Shown piece by piece: positions 27,363-34,891 of a DNA stretch of 42,670 nt. Made by a program: the position numbers and the translations under genes. Below the pieces are notes generated by a model. The model saw only the letters and a program-made list of their open reading frames with translations. It was not told where the DNA came from and searched no databases. Source of the stretch: Pseudonocardia humida. GTDB taxonomy: Bacteria > Actinomycetota > Actinomycetes > Mycobacteriales > Pseudonocardiaceae. The number at the start of each line of letters is the position of its first letter. The first letter of the stretch is position 1. The stretch lies in contig NZ_JAGSOV010000021.1 in the NCBI RefSeq assembly GCF_023898865.1, positions 1-42,670 of the forward strand, in the 5' to 3' direction.

Positions 27363-28847
27363 ATGACGCGCGAGAGAGCAGACGGCAGGGTCGCCGGGGT
27401 GGTCCCGGCGCGCGGGCACACCACGGGGCGGATGCGCGCCGCGATCCGGCGCGGGCTGGTCGTCGCGCTCGTCGGGGTCGCGGCGCTGGCCGGCGCCGGC
27501 TGCGCGGCCCAGGCGGAGCCGGCCGCGCCGGCGACCGGGCCCGTGCCGCCCGAGCTGGTCGGCGACTGGAAGGGCCGGATCGAGGTGCCCGGCAGCCCGC
27601 TGGACATCGGCATCACGCTGACCACCGACGGCGGCACGTTCGACCTACCCGCCCAGGGCCTGGCGGACCTGCCGCTGGCCGACCTGCGGACCGGGGGCGG
27701 CACGTTCGCCGCGGCGCTGCCGGACGTGCCCGGCGGCGCCCGCTTCGACGGCACGGTCACCGGCGACACCATCAGCGGCGACTTCACCCAGGGCGGTCAG
27801 AAGCTGCCGTTCGCGCTGGAGCGCGGGACGCTGGCCCCGCCCGCCCGGCCGCAGGAGCCGCGGCCGCCGTTCCCGTACCGCAGCGAGGACGTGACCTACC
27901 CCGCCGACGGGTTCGACCTGGCCGGCACCCTGACGACGCCCGAGGGCCCGGGCCCGTTCACGGCGGTCGTGATGATCACGGGCAGCGGCCCGCAGGACCG
28001 CGACGAGGCGCTGGCCGGGCACAAGCCGTTCCTGGTGATCGCCGACTCGCTGACCCGGGCGGGCTACGCGGTGCTGCGGGTCGACGACCGCGGGGTGGGC
28101 GGCTCCGGCGGCGACTACGCCGCGGGCCGCTACGACGACATGGCCGCCGACGTGCTGGCCGGGGTCTCGTACCTGGCCGGGCGCCCGGAGATCGACCCGG
28201 CCCGGATCGGGCTGTTCGGCCACAGCGAGGGCGGCTACCTGGCCCCGCTGGCCGCCGAGCGCGCGGCGGGCGCCGTGGCGTTCGTGATCATGATGGCCGG
28301 ACCCGCGGTGGACGGCGAGGCCATCCTGGCCCGCCAGAACGAGCTGCTGCTGGCCCAGGCCGGGGTGCCGCAGACCGAGATCGACGCGCAGGTGGCCTAC
28401 GTCCGGCAGCTGGCGCAGCTGCTGCGCACGGGCGACGAGGAGGGCGCGCGCGAGCTGACCAGGACCAGGCTCACCGAGCAGCTGGCGTCGTTGCCGGAGG
28501 ACCAGCGACCCCCGGCCGAGCAGGTCGACGCCCAGATCGAGGCCTCGTTCGTGGAGTACCGCAGGCTGGTGCCCTACGACCCGGCCCCGGCGCTGTCCGC
28601 GCTGTCGGTCCCCGTGCTCGCCTTCTACGGCGGCGCGGACGTGCAGGTGCCCGCCGACCAGAGCGAGCCGGTGCTCACCGAGCTGCTGGCCGACAACCCG
28701 GACGCCACGGTCCGCACGCTGCCCGGGCTCAACCACCTGATGCAGCCGTCGGCGACCGGCGCCCCCGCGGAGTACGCCACCATCGAGACGACGGTGGCCC
28801 CGGAGGTGCTGGACCTGGTCACCGGCTGGCTGCGCGAGCGCTTCTGA
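27363..28847 (+). CDS. Lipoprotein alpha/beta hydrolase (prolyl-oligopeptidase-like fold)
   Basis: 494 residues from ATG 27363; an internal ATG at 27432 would put the signal peptide right at the N-terminus. The signal (VVALVGVAALAGAGC) ends in a probable lipobox with Cys47. An N-terminal beta-rich domain (about 60-165, LVGDWKGRIEVPGSPLDIGITLTTDGGTF) precedes the hydrolase (about 180-494) with nucleophile motif GHSEGG (about 285), a likely acid in YGGADVQVP and His in GLNHLMQP. It acts outside the membrane on an unknown ester or peptide. Its promoter region shares two sequence elements with the ABC exporter at 30329, so co-regulation by the adjacent two-component system is likely. Confidence 0.88.
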   Translation: MTRERADGRVAGVVPARGHTTGRMRAAIRRGLVVALVGVAALAGAGCAAQAEPAAPATGPVPPELVGDWKGRIEVPGSPLDIGITLTTDGGTFDLPAQGLADLPLADLRTGGGTFAAALPDVPGGARFDGTVTGDTISGDFTQGGQKLPFALERGTLAPPARPQEPRPPFPYRSEDVTYPADGFDLAGTLTTPEGPGPFTAVVMITGSGPQDRDEALAGHKPFLVIADSLTRAGYAVLRVDDRGVGGSGGDYAAGRYDDMAADVLAGVSYLAGRPEIDPARIGLFGHSEGGYLAPLAAERAAGAVAFVIMMAGPAVDGEAILARQNELLLAQAGVPQTEIDAQVAYVRQLAQLLRTGDEEGARELTRTRLTEQLASLPEDQRPPAEQVDAQIEASFVEYRRLVPYDPAPALSALSVPVLAFYGGADVQVPADQSEPVLTELLADNPDATVRTLPGLNHLMQPSATGAPAEYATIETTVAPEVLDLVTGWLRERF

Positions 28848-28859
28848 CCCCGTCCTCGA

Positions 28860-28916
28860 ACGTCAGGAAAGCCACCATCAGGACACCGGACGTCCTGATG
28901 GTGGCTTTCCTGACGT
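28860..28916. terminator. Perfect 25-bp hairpin between convergent genes
   Basis: Arms 28860-28884 and 28892-28916 are perfect complements around a 7-nt loop; the outer part reads ACGTCAGGAAAGCC. It starts 12 nt after the hydrolase stop. The composition (AGGAAAGCCACCATCAGG) is less GC-rich than the surroundings. It may be a bidirectional terminator or a mobile repeat that serves as one. Confidence 0.75.
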
Positions 28917-28940
28917 CGGGGGGCGGGTGGGCGGGGCGTC

Positions 28941-28993
28941 GGGAGGGAGGGAGGGAGGGTGGGTGGGTGGGAGGGTGGGTGGGAGGGTGGAGG
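28941..28993 (+). repeat. G-tract with 12 consecutive GGG runs (G-quadruplex motif)
   Basis: Twelve GGG runs separated by single A or T bases, directly after the hairpin and ending just before the kinase stop codon at 28997. Single-nucleotide loops predict very stable parallel quadruplexes on the plus strand. Confidence 0.85.
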
Positions 28994-28996
28994 GCG

Positions 28997-30190
28997 TCAG
29001 CGGGCGGCGGCGGGCAGCACCGCGTCGAGCCGGAAGGTGCCGTCCTCGGCGCGCCCGGCGTCGAGCCGGCCGGCGTGCTCGTCGAGGTAGCGGCCGAGGG
29101 CGACCAGGCCGGTGCCCGTGCCGTCGCCGTCCGGGGGGAGGCTGCCGTCGTTGGCGACGCGCAGCCGGGCCTCGCCGTCGACCACCTCGATCTCGATCGT
29201 GCAGTGGCTCGGCTGGGCGTGGCGCAGCACGTTGGTCATGGCCTCGCGCAGCACCCGGCCCAGCACGTTGCGGGCCTTGGGCCCGACGGTTGCCGGATCG
29301 CCCCGCACGATCAGCGCGATGCCCGCGGACTGCAGCACGGCGCGCGCCCCCTTCAGCTCGGTGACCAGGTCGGTCTCCCTGGTCTCGCGGACCATGGCGC
29401 GGACCTCGGTGAGCGACTGCCGGGCGACCCGCTGCACCTCCTCCATCTCGGTGCGGGCGCGGGCCGGGTCGACCTCCTGCAGGCGGCTGGCCAGCTCGCT
29501 CTTGAACGCCACCACCTCCAGGGCGTGGCCGAGGATGTCGTGCAGGTCGTCGGCCAGGCGCAGGCGCTCGCGGGCGGTGGCCAGCTCGGCGGCGGAACGG
29601 CGGGCGTCGTCCATGTCGGTGACGGCCTTGAGCCACCACAGCCGTTCGACGTCGACGGTCCAGATGGACAGGACGAAGAAGCCGGCCATGCCCGCCGAGT
29701 ACCAGGGCCACCACCACACCGGGGCGGGGAACCCGGTGCTGATCACGTAGACCAGCACGAACACCACCGCGGTCGCGCTGAGCACCCACACGGCGCTCCA
29801 GCGCGCCCGCAGCCCGGCCACCACGTCGCCGAGCAGGACCCCGCTCACCACCGCCCACATCGCACCGATGGGCGAGGTCCCGACGCCGACCAGCACGACG
29901 GCCAGCCCGACGGCGCAGGCGATGAGGACGAACCAGAGCGGCGCCCGTCCGCCCAGCGACCGGATGTGCTCGCGGATCCGCCAGAGGTGCAGCCCGATCG
30001 CCGTGGCGTACAGCAGCAGCATCGGCCACTGCGTCGCCAGGTCGAGCCCTTCCATCCAGATGATCGTCGTGGGGACGGCCAGCAGGTAGAAGACCGTGAT
30101 CGCCAGGCCGATGCGACCGAACCGCCGGGCCGCGCGCAGCTTGCGCTCCTCGGCCCCGGCCAGCGGCCCGGTCAGCGACGGGGTGTCCAC
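28997..30190 (-). CDS. DesK-type sensor histidine kinase
   Basis: 397 residues from GTG 30190, preceded by TACCGT and 6 nt (leaderless pattern); GTG 30223 is an in-frame alternative. Six membrane helices (about 25-180) with little extracytoplasmic sequence suggest sensing within or at the membrane. The HisKA_3 motif is ERLRLADDLHDILGHALE with the phospho-His near 217. The HATPase domain has REAMTNVLRHAQPSHC (N box) and GDGTGTGLVALGRYLDEHAG (G box). It is divergent to the ABC exporter, and the response regulator lies across the hydrolase gene. Such kinases are common beside ABC exporters that respond to membrane-active compounds. Confidence 0.92.
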   Translation of the reverse strand: MDTPSLTGPLAGAEERKLRAARRFGRIGLAITVFYLLAVPTTIIWMEGLDLATQWPMLLLYATAIGLHLWRIREHIRSLGGRAPLWFVLIACAVGLAVVLVGVGTSPIGAMWAVVSGVLLGDVVAGLRARWSAVWVLSATAVVFVLVYVISTGFPAPVWWWPWYSAGMAGFFVLSIWTVDVERLWWLKAVTDMDDARRSAAELATARERLRLADDLHDILGHALEVVAFKSELASRLQEVDPARARTEMEEVQRVARQSLTEVRAMVRETRETDLVTELKGARAVLQSAGIALIVRGDPATVGPKARNVLGRVLREAMTNVLRHAQPSHCTIEIEVVDGEARLRVANDGSLPPDGDGTGTGLVALGRYLDEHAGRLDAGRAEDGTFRLDAVLPAAAR

Positions 30191-30196
30191 GACCGA

Positions 30197-30202
30197 ACGG
30201 TA
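30197..30202 (-). promoter_or_regulatory. -10 of a leaderless kinase transcript
   Basis: TACCGT on the minus strand lies 6 nt before GTG 30190. The palindrome at 30233 starts 31 nt further upstream, almost the same geometry as at the response-regulator gene. Confidence 0.5.
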
Positions 30203-30232
30203 GCCGACCCCGCGGCCGGTCACCGCGCGCCG

Positions 30233-30246
30233 ATGACAGCTGTCAT
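30233..30246. promoter_or_regulatory. Shared palindromic operator, copy 2
   Basis: ATGACAGCTGTCAT is a perfect 14-bp palindrome in the divergent region between kinase and exporter. It differs from copy 1 at 27268-27281 only in one central base. Confidence 0.78.
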
Positions 30247-30262
30247 GGGTGGTCAGGACGCC

Positions 30263-30298
30263 GTGTCAGCCGGATCGGTGATCGCCGGGCACTACTGG
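30263..30298 (+). promoter_or_regulatory. Conserved promoter block, copy 2
   Basis: GTGTCAG (30263-30269) and the 24-nt block 30275-30298, identical to 27309-27332. It leads into the exporter ATPase gene, whose ATG is 30 nt downstream. Confidence 0.65.
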
Positions 30299-30328
30299 GG
30301 CCTGCCGCGGGCGGGCAGGGTCGTCCCC

Positions 30329-31267
30329 ATGACACAGACCACCGCACCGATGGCCGGGCCGGGGCTCGACCGTGCGGACGGCGACCTCGCCATCCGCGTG
30401 CGCGACCTGCGCGTGAGCTACGGCGACTTCGAGGCCGTGCGCGGCATCGACCTGCAGGTCCGCCGGGGCGAGATCTTCGCCCTGCTGGGGACGAACGGCG
30501 CGGGCAAGACCACCACGCTGGAGGTGCTGGAGGGCTTCGGCCGGCGCAGCGGCGGCGAGGTCTCGGTGCTCGGGCTCGACCCGGCGACCGACACCGCCGC
30601 GCTGCGCCCGCGGATGGGCGTGCAGCTGCAGGAGGGGGGCTTCGTCGAGGAGCTGACCGTGCTGGAGTCCCTGCAGCTGTGGCAGCGCATGGTCGACCGC
30701 CGCGACGAGCCGCAGCGGCTGCTGGAGCGCTTCGAGCTGACCACCCGCCGCGACGTGGCGGTCGGCAAGCTCTCCGGCGGCGAGAAGCGCCGGCTCGACC
30801 TGGCCATGGCGGTGTGGGGGTCGCCGGAGCTGGCCGTGCTGGACGAGCCGACCACCGGCCTGGACCCGGAGTCGCGCCGGCGCACCTGGGACGCGATCCA
30901 GGAGCTGCAGGAGGCCGGCCGCACCGTCGTGCTGACCACGCACTACCTGGAGGAGGCCGAGGCGCTGGCCGACCGCATCGCGATCATGCACGAGGGCCGG
31001 ATCGCGGTGTCCGGCTCGCTGAGCGAGATCGTCGCCGCGCAGCCCGCCGGGTTCTCCGCGACGCTGCCCGGCCCGCTCGACCTGCCGCCGCTGCGCGGCC
31101 GCGCCGAGCACGACGGGGAGACGCTGCGGGTGCGCACCGACGACCTGCAGGGCGACCTGACGACGTTCCTGACCTGGGCGGCCGATCGAGGGGTTCGGCT
31201 GCCCGACCTGCGCGCGGCGCCCGCGTCGCTCGCCGACATCTACCACGGCATCCGGACGGAGCAGTAG
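30329..31267 (+). CDS. ABC exporter ATP-binding protein
   Basis: 312 residues from ATG 30329. Walker A is GTNGAGKTTT, the signature LSGGEKRRLDLAMAV, Walker B LAVLDEPTTGLDPESRR and the H-loop TTHYLEEAEALADR. The C-terminal 90 residues form the accessory domain seen in drug-exporter ATPases (DrrA/CcmA type), ending SLADIYHGIRTEQ. It drives the permease encoded 2 nt downstream; the substrate is unknown. The upstream region shares operator and promoter blocks with the hydrolase gene, which implies control by the adjacent two-component system. Confidence 0.95.
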   Translation: MTQTTAPMAGPGLDRADGDLAIRVRDLRVSYGDFEAVRGIDLQVRRGEIFALLGTNGAGKTTTLEVLEGFGRRSGGEVSVLGLDPATDTAALRPRMGVQLQEGGFVEELTVLESLQLWQRMVDRRDEPQRLLERFELTTRRDVAVGKLSGGEKRRLDLAMAVWGSPELAVLDEPTTGLDPESRRRTWDAIQELQEAGRTVVLTTHYLEEAEALADRIAIMHEGRIAVSGSLSEIVAAQPAGFSATLPGPLDLPPLRGRAEHDGETLRVRTDDLQGDLTTFLTWAADRGVRLPDLRAAPASLADIYHGIRTEQ

Positions 31268-31269
31268 TC

Positions 31270-32076
31270 ATGACCAGCGCAACGACCACGCCGACGACCA
31301 CGGGGACGAGCACCGGCAGCAAGGTGCTGGCACTGGCCATGAGCGAGACCCGGCTGATGCTGCGCAACCGGACGGTGGCGGTGTCGGCCCTGTTCATCCC
31401 GCTGGTGATGGGGGCGTTCTTCGCCTACAGCTTCACCAGCAACGGCGGGGAGGACCCGTCGCCGTTCGTGTTCGCGCTGGTAGTGGCCAGTCAGCTGGCC
31501 ATCGTGGTGGGGATGACCGTCTACGTCACCACGACGATCACGGTCGTCGCGCGCCGCCACACCCGGGTGCTCAAGCGGATGCGCACCAGCGGCATCTCCG
31601 ACACCGGCCTGCTGGCCGCGACGATCGCGCCCACGGTGGTGGTGGGGCTGCTGCAGCTGGTGCTGTTCGTGCCGTTCAACGCCTACATGGGCGTTCCGGT
31701 GCCCGCCGACCCGCTGGCGCTGGCGCTGGCCGCGCTCGGCGGTCTGGCGCTGAGCGTCACCGCGGCGCTGGCCACGACGGTGGTCACCGCGACGCCGGAG
31801 CGCGCGCAGATCACCACGCTGCCGCTGGTGTTCCTGATCCTCGGCGCCTCGATCGCGTTGGCGGTCATCCCGGCCGACGGCTGGTGGCAGCTCCTCGCCC
31901 TGGTGCCGGGGGCCGCGATCGGGGAGCTGGCCGGGTACGGGCTGCTCGGCGGGGCCTGGGGCGCCGGCGTCGCCGGGCTCCCGGCCGTGCTCCCGGCGCT
32001 GGTCGCGCTGGTCGTCTGGCCGGTGGTGTTCGGCGTGCTGGCCAAGCGGTCGTTCCGCTGGGACCCGCGCAACTGA
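31270..32076 (+). CDS. ABC-2 type exporter permease
   Basis: 268 residues. After a Thr-rich N-terminus (about 1-18) there are six membrane helices: about 37-55, 68-90, 112-135, 147-170, 182-200 and 235-258. The cytoplasmic loop RRHTRVLKRMRTSGISD is the coupling region typical of the ABC-2 (DrrB-like) family. It begins 2 nt after the ATPase stop, so the two are co-translated and form the exporter. It converges on dcd, with only 3 nt between the stop codons. Confidence 0.93.
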   Translation: MTSATTTPTTTGTSTGSKVLALAMSETRLMLRNRTVAVSALFIPLVMGAFFAYSFTSNGGEDPSPFVFALVVASQLAIVVGMTVYVTTTITVVARRHTRVLKRMRTSGISDTGLLAATIAPTVVVGLLQLVLFVPFNAYMGVPVPADPLALALAALGGLALSVTAALATTVVTATPERAQITTLPLVFLILGASIALAVIPADGWWQLLALVPGAAIGELAGYGLLGGAWGAGVAGLPAVLPALVALVVWPVVFGVLAKRSFRWDPRN

Positions 32077-32079
32077 TCC

Positions 32080-32661
32080 TCAGCGCCGGGTGTCGGCCCG
32101 GTGGAAGTTCTGGTGCGCCCGCGAGGGCGTCGGCCCCCGCTGCCCCTGGTAGCGGGAGCCGACGCCCTCGCTGCCGTAGGGGCGCTCGGCCGGGCTGGAC
32201 AGCCGGAACAGGCAAAGCTGGCCGATCTTCATCCCGGGCCACAGGGTGATCGGCAGGTTGGCCACGTTGGACAGCTCCAGCGTGATGTGGCCGGTGAAGC
32301 CGGGGTCGATGAACCCGGCCGTGGAGTGCGTCAGCAGGCCCAACCGGCCCAGGCTGGACTTGCCCTCCAGCCGGCCCGCGAGGTCGTCGGGCAGCGAGAC
32401 CGACTCGAAGGTGGAGCCGAGCACGAACTCGCCGGGGTGCAGCACGAACGGCTCCTCGCCGTCGGTCTGCACGAGGGAGGTCAGCTCGTCCTGCTGCTCG
32501 GCCGGGTCGATGTGGGTGTAGCGGTGGTTCTGGAACACCCGGAAGAACCGGTCGAGGCGCACGTCGACGCTCGAGGGCTGCAGCATCACCGGGTCCCACG
32601 GGTCCAGGCCCAGGCGCCCGGACTCCAGCTCCTTGCGCAGGTCGCCGTCCGAGAGCAGCAC
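32080..32661 (-). CDS. dcd: dCTP deaminase
   Basis: 193 residues from GTG 32661 ([37 protein letters not shown]), the usual length for the family. Conserved segments include [44 protein letters not shown] and the C-terminal [14 protein letters not shown]. It converts dCTP to dUTP; the mycobacterial homologue is bifunctional and also hydrolyses to dUMP, and which applies here cannot be decided by eye. It lies 26 nt downstream of the epimerase-like gene, probably co-transcribed. Confidence 0.95.
   Translation of the reverse strand: MLLSDGDLRKELESGRLGLDPWDPVMLQPSSVDVRLDRFFRVFQNHRYTHIDPAEQQDELTSLVQTDGEEPFVLHPGEFVLGSTFESVSLPDDLAGRLEGKSSLGRLGLLTHSTAGFIDPGFTGHITLELSNVANLPITLWPGMKIGQLCLFRLSSPAERPYGSEGVGSRYQGQRGPTPSRAHQNFHRADTRR
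32121..32171. repeat. Long hairpin inside the 3' end of dcd
   Basis: Arms 32121-32134 and 32158-32171 (GCGAGGGCGTCGGC) are perfect 14-bp complements. An inner 6-bp stem CCCGCT/AGCGGG continues after a 1x1 mismatch, with a 9-nt loop. It lies 45 nt downstream of the exporter permease stop on the plus strand and could terminate that transcript. Confidence 0.6.
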
Positions 32662-32687
32662 GGGGGCCACCCTAGGCGGCGCCCCGC

Positions 32688-33869
32688 TCAGCCCTCGGAG
32701 GGGGCCGAGTCGTTCTCCTCCCGCGCGGCCGGCTCCGGCTCGGCGACCAGCTCGGGCGCCGGGTCGGGGGCGGGCAGCAGCGGGGAGGACGTCAGGCCGA
32801 ACATCCAGGCCACCGCCTGCTCGACGCGGGCGGCCTCCAGCCCGTCGGACGGCTCGGTGATCGTGTTCGGGGTGGCCGCGAGCACCTGGCGGACCGTGGT
32901 CATCACGGCCGGGCTGAGGATGCTGCGGATCGAGTCGCCCGGTTCCTGCACGTGCGGGCCGTCGACCAGGACCGCGGGCGTGCCGAGGCCGGGGGCGTCG
33001 GTGACGAGCTCCTGGTCGTCGGAGACGAGCACGCAGCTGGCGGCGATGAGCCGGACCAGGTCGGCCAGGGGGAGGTCGCGCACGACGGTGGCGCGCGAGT
33101 TCTGCAGCAGCGGGTAGGCCGCGCCGTGCGCGGCGAGCGAGCCGTACAGCACGACCTCGATGTCGGGCTCGTTCTCCAGCAGGTCGGGCAGGCCGGCGAG
33201 CACGCCGAGGGAGTCGGCGCGGTCGAGGCCGACCAGGACCAGCCGGGGCAGCCCGGCGTGCACCCGCCGGACCAGGCGGGCGATGCGCAGGTCGGCGGCC
33301 TGCGGGTTGGCCGCCATCGTGTCGCCGACGGCGATCGCGTTGGGGCCCACGGTGGCCCCCGCCGTGCCCCGGGTGACCAGGAACAGCGACGCCAGCTGGC
33401 CGATGATGCGCCGGTTGGCCTCCTGCGGGAACGGGCAGAGCAGGTCGTCGGTCGCGGTGCCGGACTGCAGGTGCACGACCGGGATCTGGCGCCAGAAGGC
33501 GACCTGCGCGGCCATCGCGGCGGTCATCCCGCCGCCGTAGACCATGATCGCCGAGGGATCGAGGTCGACCATGAGCTCGTCGAGGCTGTTCATCAGCATG
33601 GCGCCGACCGCGGCCGGGTGCGGGCCGAGCATCGGGCCGGGCATCCGGGTGATCTCGGCCGGGACGCCGAGGGCCTCGTACGCCTCGTGCACGGCCATCG
33701 CGTCGGGTCCGGCCGCGACGGTGATGGCGCGGATGCGGTCGGCGTCCGCGAACGCGGTGGCCACCGGGGCCAGGCGGGCGACCTCCGGGCGGCTGCCGGC
33801 GATGAGGAGCACGTCGTGGTCGTGGTCCTGCACCGGGAGCGAACCCAGCTGTGGGTCGTACTCCGTCAT
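32688..33869 (-). CDS. UDP-N-acetylglucosamine 2-epimerase-like protein
   Basis: 393 residues with a two-domain glycosyltransferase-B-like layout. It begins with [21 protein letters not shown], like the GTRPE start of WecB/Mna[37 protein letters not shown] corresponds to the H-x-E-x-G...PEE-x-NR region, but the usual Glu residues are replaced (HLQSG). [22 protein letters not shown] matches the SDSGG/QEE region with changes. The terminal 45 residues are acidic and disordered. The altered catalytic segments make true epimerase activity uncertain. TAGGAC 6 nt before the ATG suggests a leaderless start. Confidence 0.8.
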   Translation of the reverse strand: MTEYDPQLGSLPVQDHDHDVLLIAGSRPEVARLAPVATAFADADRIRAITVAAGPDAMAVHEAYEALGVPAEITRMPGPMLGPHPAAVGAMLMNSLDELMVDLDPSAIMVYGGGMTAAMAAQVAFWRQIPVVHLQSGTATDDLLCPFPQEANRRIIGQLASLFLVTRGTAGATVGPNAIAVGDTMAANPQAADLRIARLVRRVHAGLPRLVLVGLDRADSLGVLAGLPDLLENEPDIEVVLYGSLAAHGAAYPLLQNSRATVVRDLPLADLVRLIAASCVLVSDDQELVTDAPGLGTPAVLVDGPHVQEPGDSIRSILSPAVMTTVRQVLAATPNTITEPSDGLEAARVEQAVAWMFGLTSSPLLPAPDPAPELVAEPEPAAREENDSAPSEG

Positions 33870-34033
33870 ACTCGGGTCCTATTCGGCCGGGGAGCGGGCC
33901 TTGCGGGTGCCGCCAGTGTGAACTGTAGGGCGACCCGGCGTCGAGGCCGTATCCCGATGCGCGGTCGGCCGAGCCGATTACCACCCTGTTGGACTAACCG
34001 GGGGAGCCCGAACAGTCACGCAGCGTCAGGTGC

Positions 34034-34039
34034 TAGGGT
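34034..34039 (+). promoter_or_regulatory. -10 of the tRNA-Gly gene
   Basis: TAGGGT lies 13 nt before the mature tRNA 5' end. No convincing -35 is visible. Confidence 0.5.
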
Positions 34040-34052
34040 GGTGAGGCGCGTT

Positions 34053-34123
34053 GCGGATGTAGTTCAATGGTAGAACATCAGCTTCCCAAGCTGAATACGC
34101 GGGTTCGATTCCCGTCATCCGCT
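34053..34123 (+). tRNA. tRNA-Gly (anticodon CCC)
   Basis: 71 nt. The acceptor stem GCGGATG/CATCCGC is perfect. The D arm is GTTC-AATGGTA-GAAC, the anticodon arm TCAGC-TTCCCAA-GCTGA gives anticodon CCC (reads GGG), and the T arm is CGGG-TTCGATT-CCCG. The discriminator base is T and no CCA is encoded. tRNA-Gly next to dcd is a known actinobacterial arrangement. No integrase lies beside it. Confidence 0.96.
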
Positions 34124-34128
34124 CAGCA

Positions 34129-34177
34129 GACGAAGGCCCAGGTCAGAGGGTGTCCACCCCGGACCTGGGCCTTCGTC
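34129..34177 (+). terminator. Hairpin after tRNA-Gly
   Basis: Perfect 16-bp arms (GACGAAGGCCCAGGTC, 34129-34144, and its complement, 34162-34177) around a 17-nt loop, starting 6 nt after the tRNA. Probable terminator. Confidence 0.75.
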
Positions 34178-34663
34178 GTCGACCCTCCTGAGCGCCTCCC
34201 GGCCGCCCCCACCGGACGGCCGTCGACACGGCTGCCTCGGGCGCCGGCGTGTCCAAGGTCATGGGTGCACATCCGGGACGCGAACGAACGGCCGAGGACC
34301 AGCCGGTCACGGCAGGTCGTTCGGCCGGTGGGCCGTTCGGGTATCCACGGACAGGGCTGCCGACGGACCGCGGGACGTCCGGGAGTTCGATCTCAGCGGG
34401 CCGAGCGGCAACTGGGTGCTGGACCTGTGGGTCGCCGCGGGCGGGTGGCTCAGCGTCGGCGGGGATGGCCCTGTACCAGTCCCTCACCGAGATGCTCGAC
34501 CACCTGAGCCGGGCGAGCGCGGGGCGATGACCGATCGGCCCGGGCCACCCGTCCGGGGCCGGGATCGCTGTCGGTCGACCGCGGTACGTTCGCGCACGGC
34601 GGCGGAGCTGGTCGGCGGGTTCCGTCGCCACCGCTCATGCTCGCCGCCCCCGGAAGGGTTGCG
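34178..34663. other. Mostly non-coding region after tRNA-Gly
   Basis: 486 nt with no intact gene that I can support. A gene remnant with a frameshift lies at about 34311-34530. Confidence 0.5.
34311..34530 (+). pseudogene. Probable gene remnant with a frameshift
   Basis: In one frame (34374 onward) the sequence reads RDVREFDLSGPSGNWVLDLWVAAGGWLSVGGDG with G/C at nearly every third codon position. Near 34465 the coding signal moves to another frame, which reads MALYQSLTEMLDHLSRASAGR and ends in TGA at 34530. Together they look like the C-terminal part of one small protein broken by a single-base indel. No start is recognisable. The family is not known. Confidence 0.4.
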
Positions 34664-34876
34664 ATGCCCCCGCAGGACTCCCCGGTGCCCACCGAGTTCC
34701 CGCAGCGCCTCGGGCGGACCGCCCGCCGCGTGCTCGCCCTGAACGGGTACACCCGTTACGACCAGCTGACCGCGGTCACGCCCGGGCAGCTGTTGGCGAT
34801 CCACGGCGTGGGGCCGAAGGCGATCCGGATCCTGGGCGAGGAGCTCGCCGAGCGGGGCCTGTCGTTCGCCGGATGA
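34664..34876 (+). CDS. Small helix-hairpin-helix protein
   Basis: 70 residues from ATG 34664, with GGAAGGG 5 nt upstream; an in-frame ATG at 34637 lacks one. The chain FPQRLGRTARRVLALNGYTRYDQLTAVTPGQLLAIHGVGPKAIRILGEELAERGLSF is a helix-hairpin-helix fold with the IHGVGPKAIRIL hairpin, like the C-terminal domain of the RNA polymerase alpha subunit. It is probably a DNA-binding or protein-binding accessory factor. No neighbour suggests a specific role. Confidence 0.8.
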   Translation: MPPQDSPVPTEFPQRLGRTARRVLALNGYTRYDQLTAVTPGQLLAIHGVGPKAIRILGEELAERGLSFAG

Positions 34877-34891
34877 CGCCCGGAGCCGCCG

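Noticed and set aside
34053..34664. tRNA-Gly as an integration site of a mobile element
   Set aside because: No integrase, no duplicated tRNA 3' end and no phage genes are visible. Only a possible gene remnant follows.
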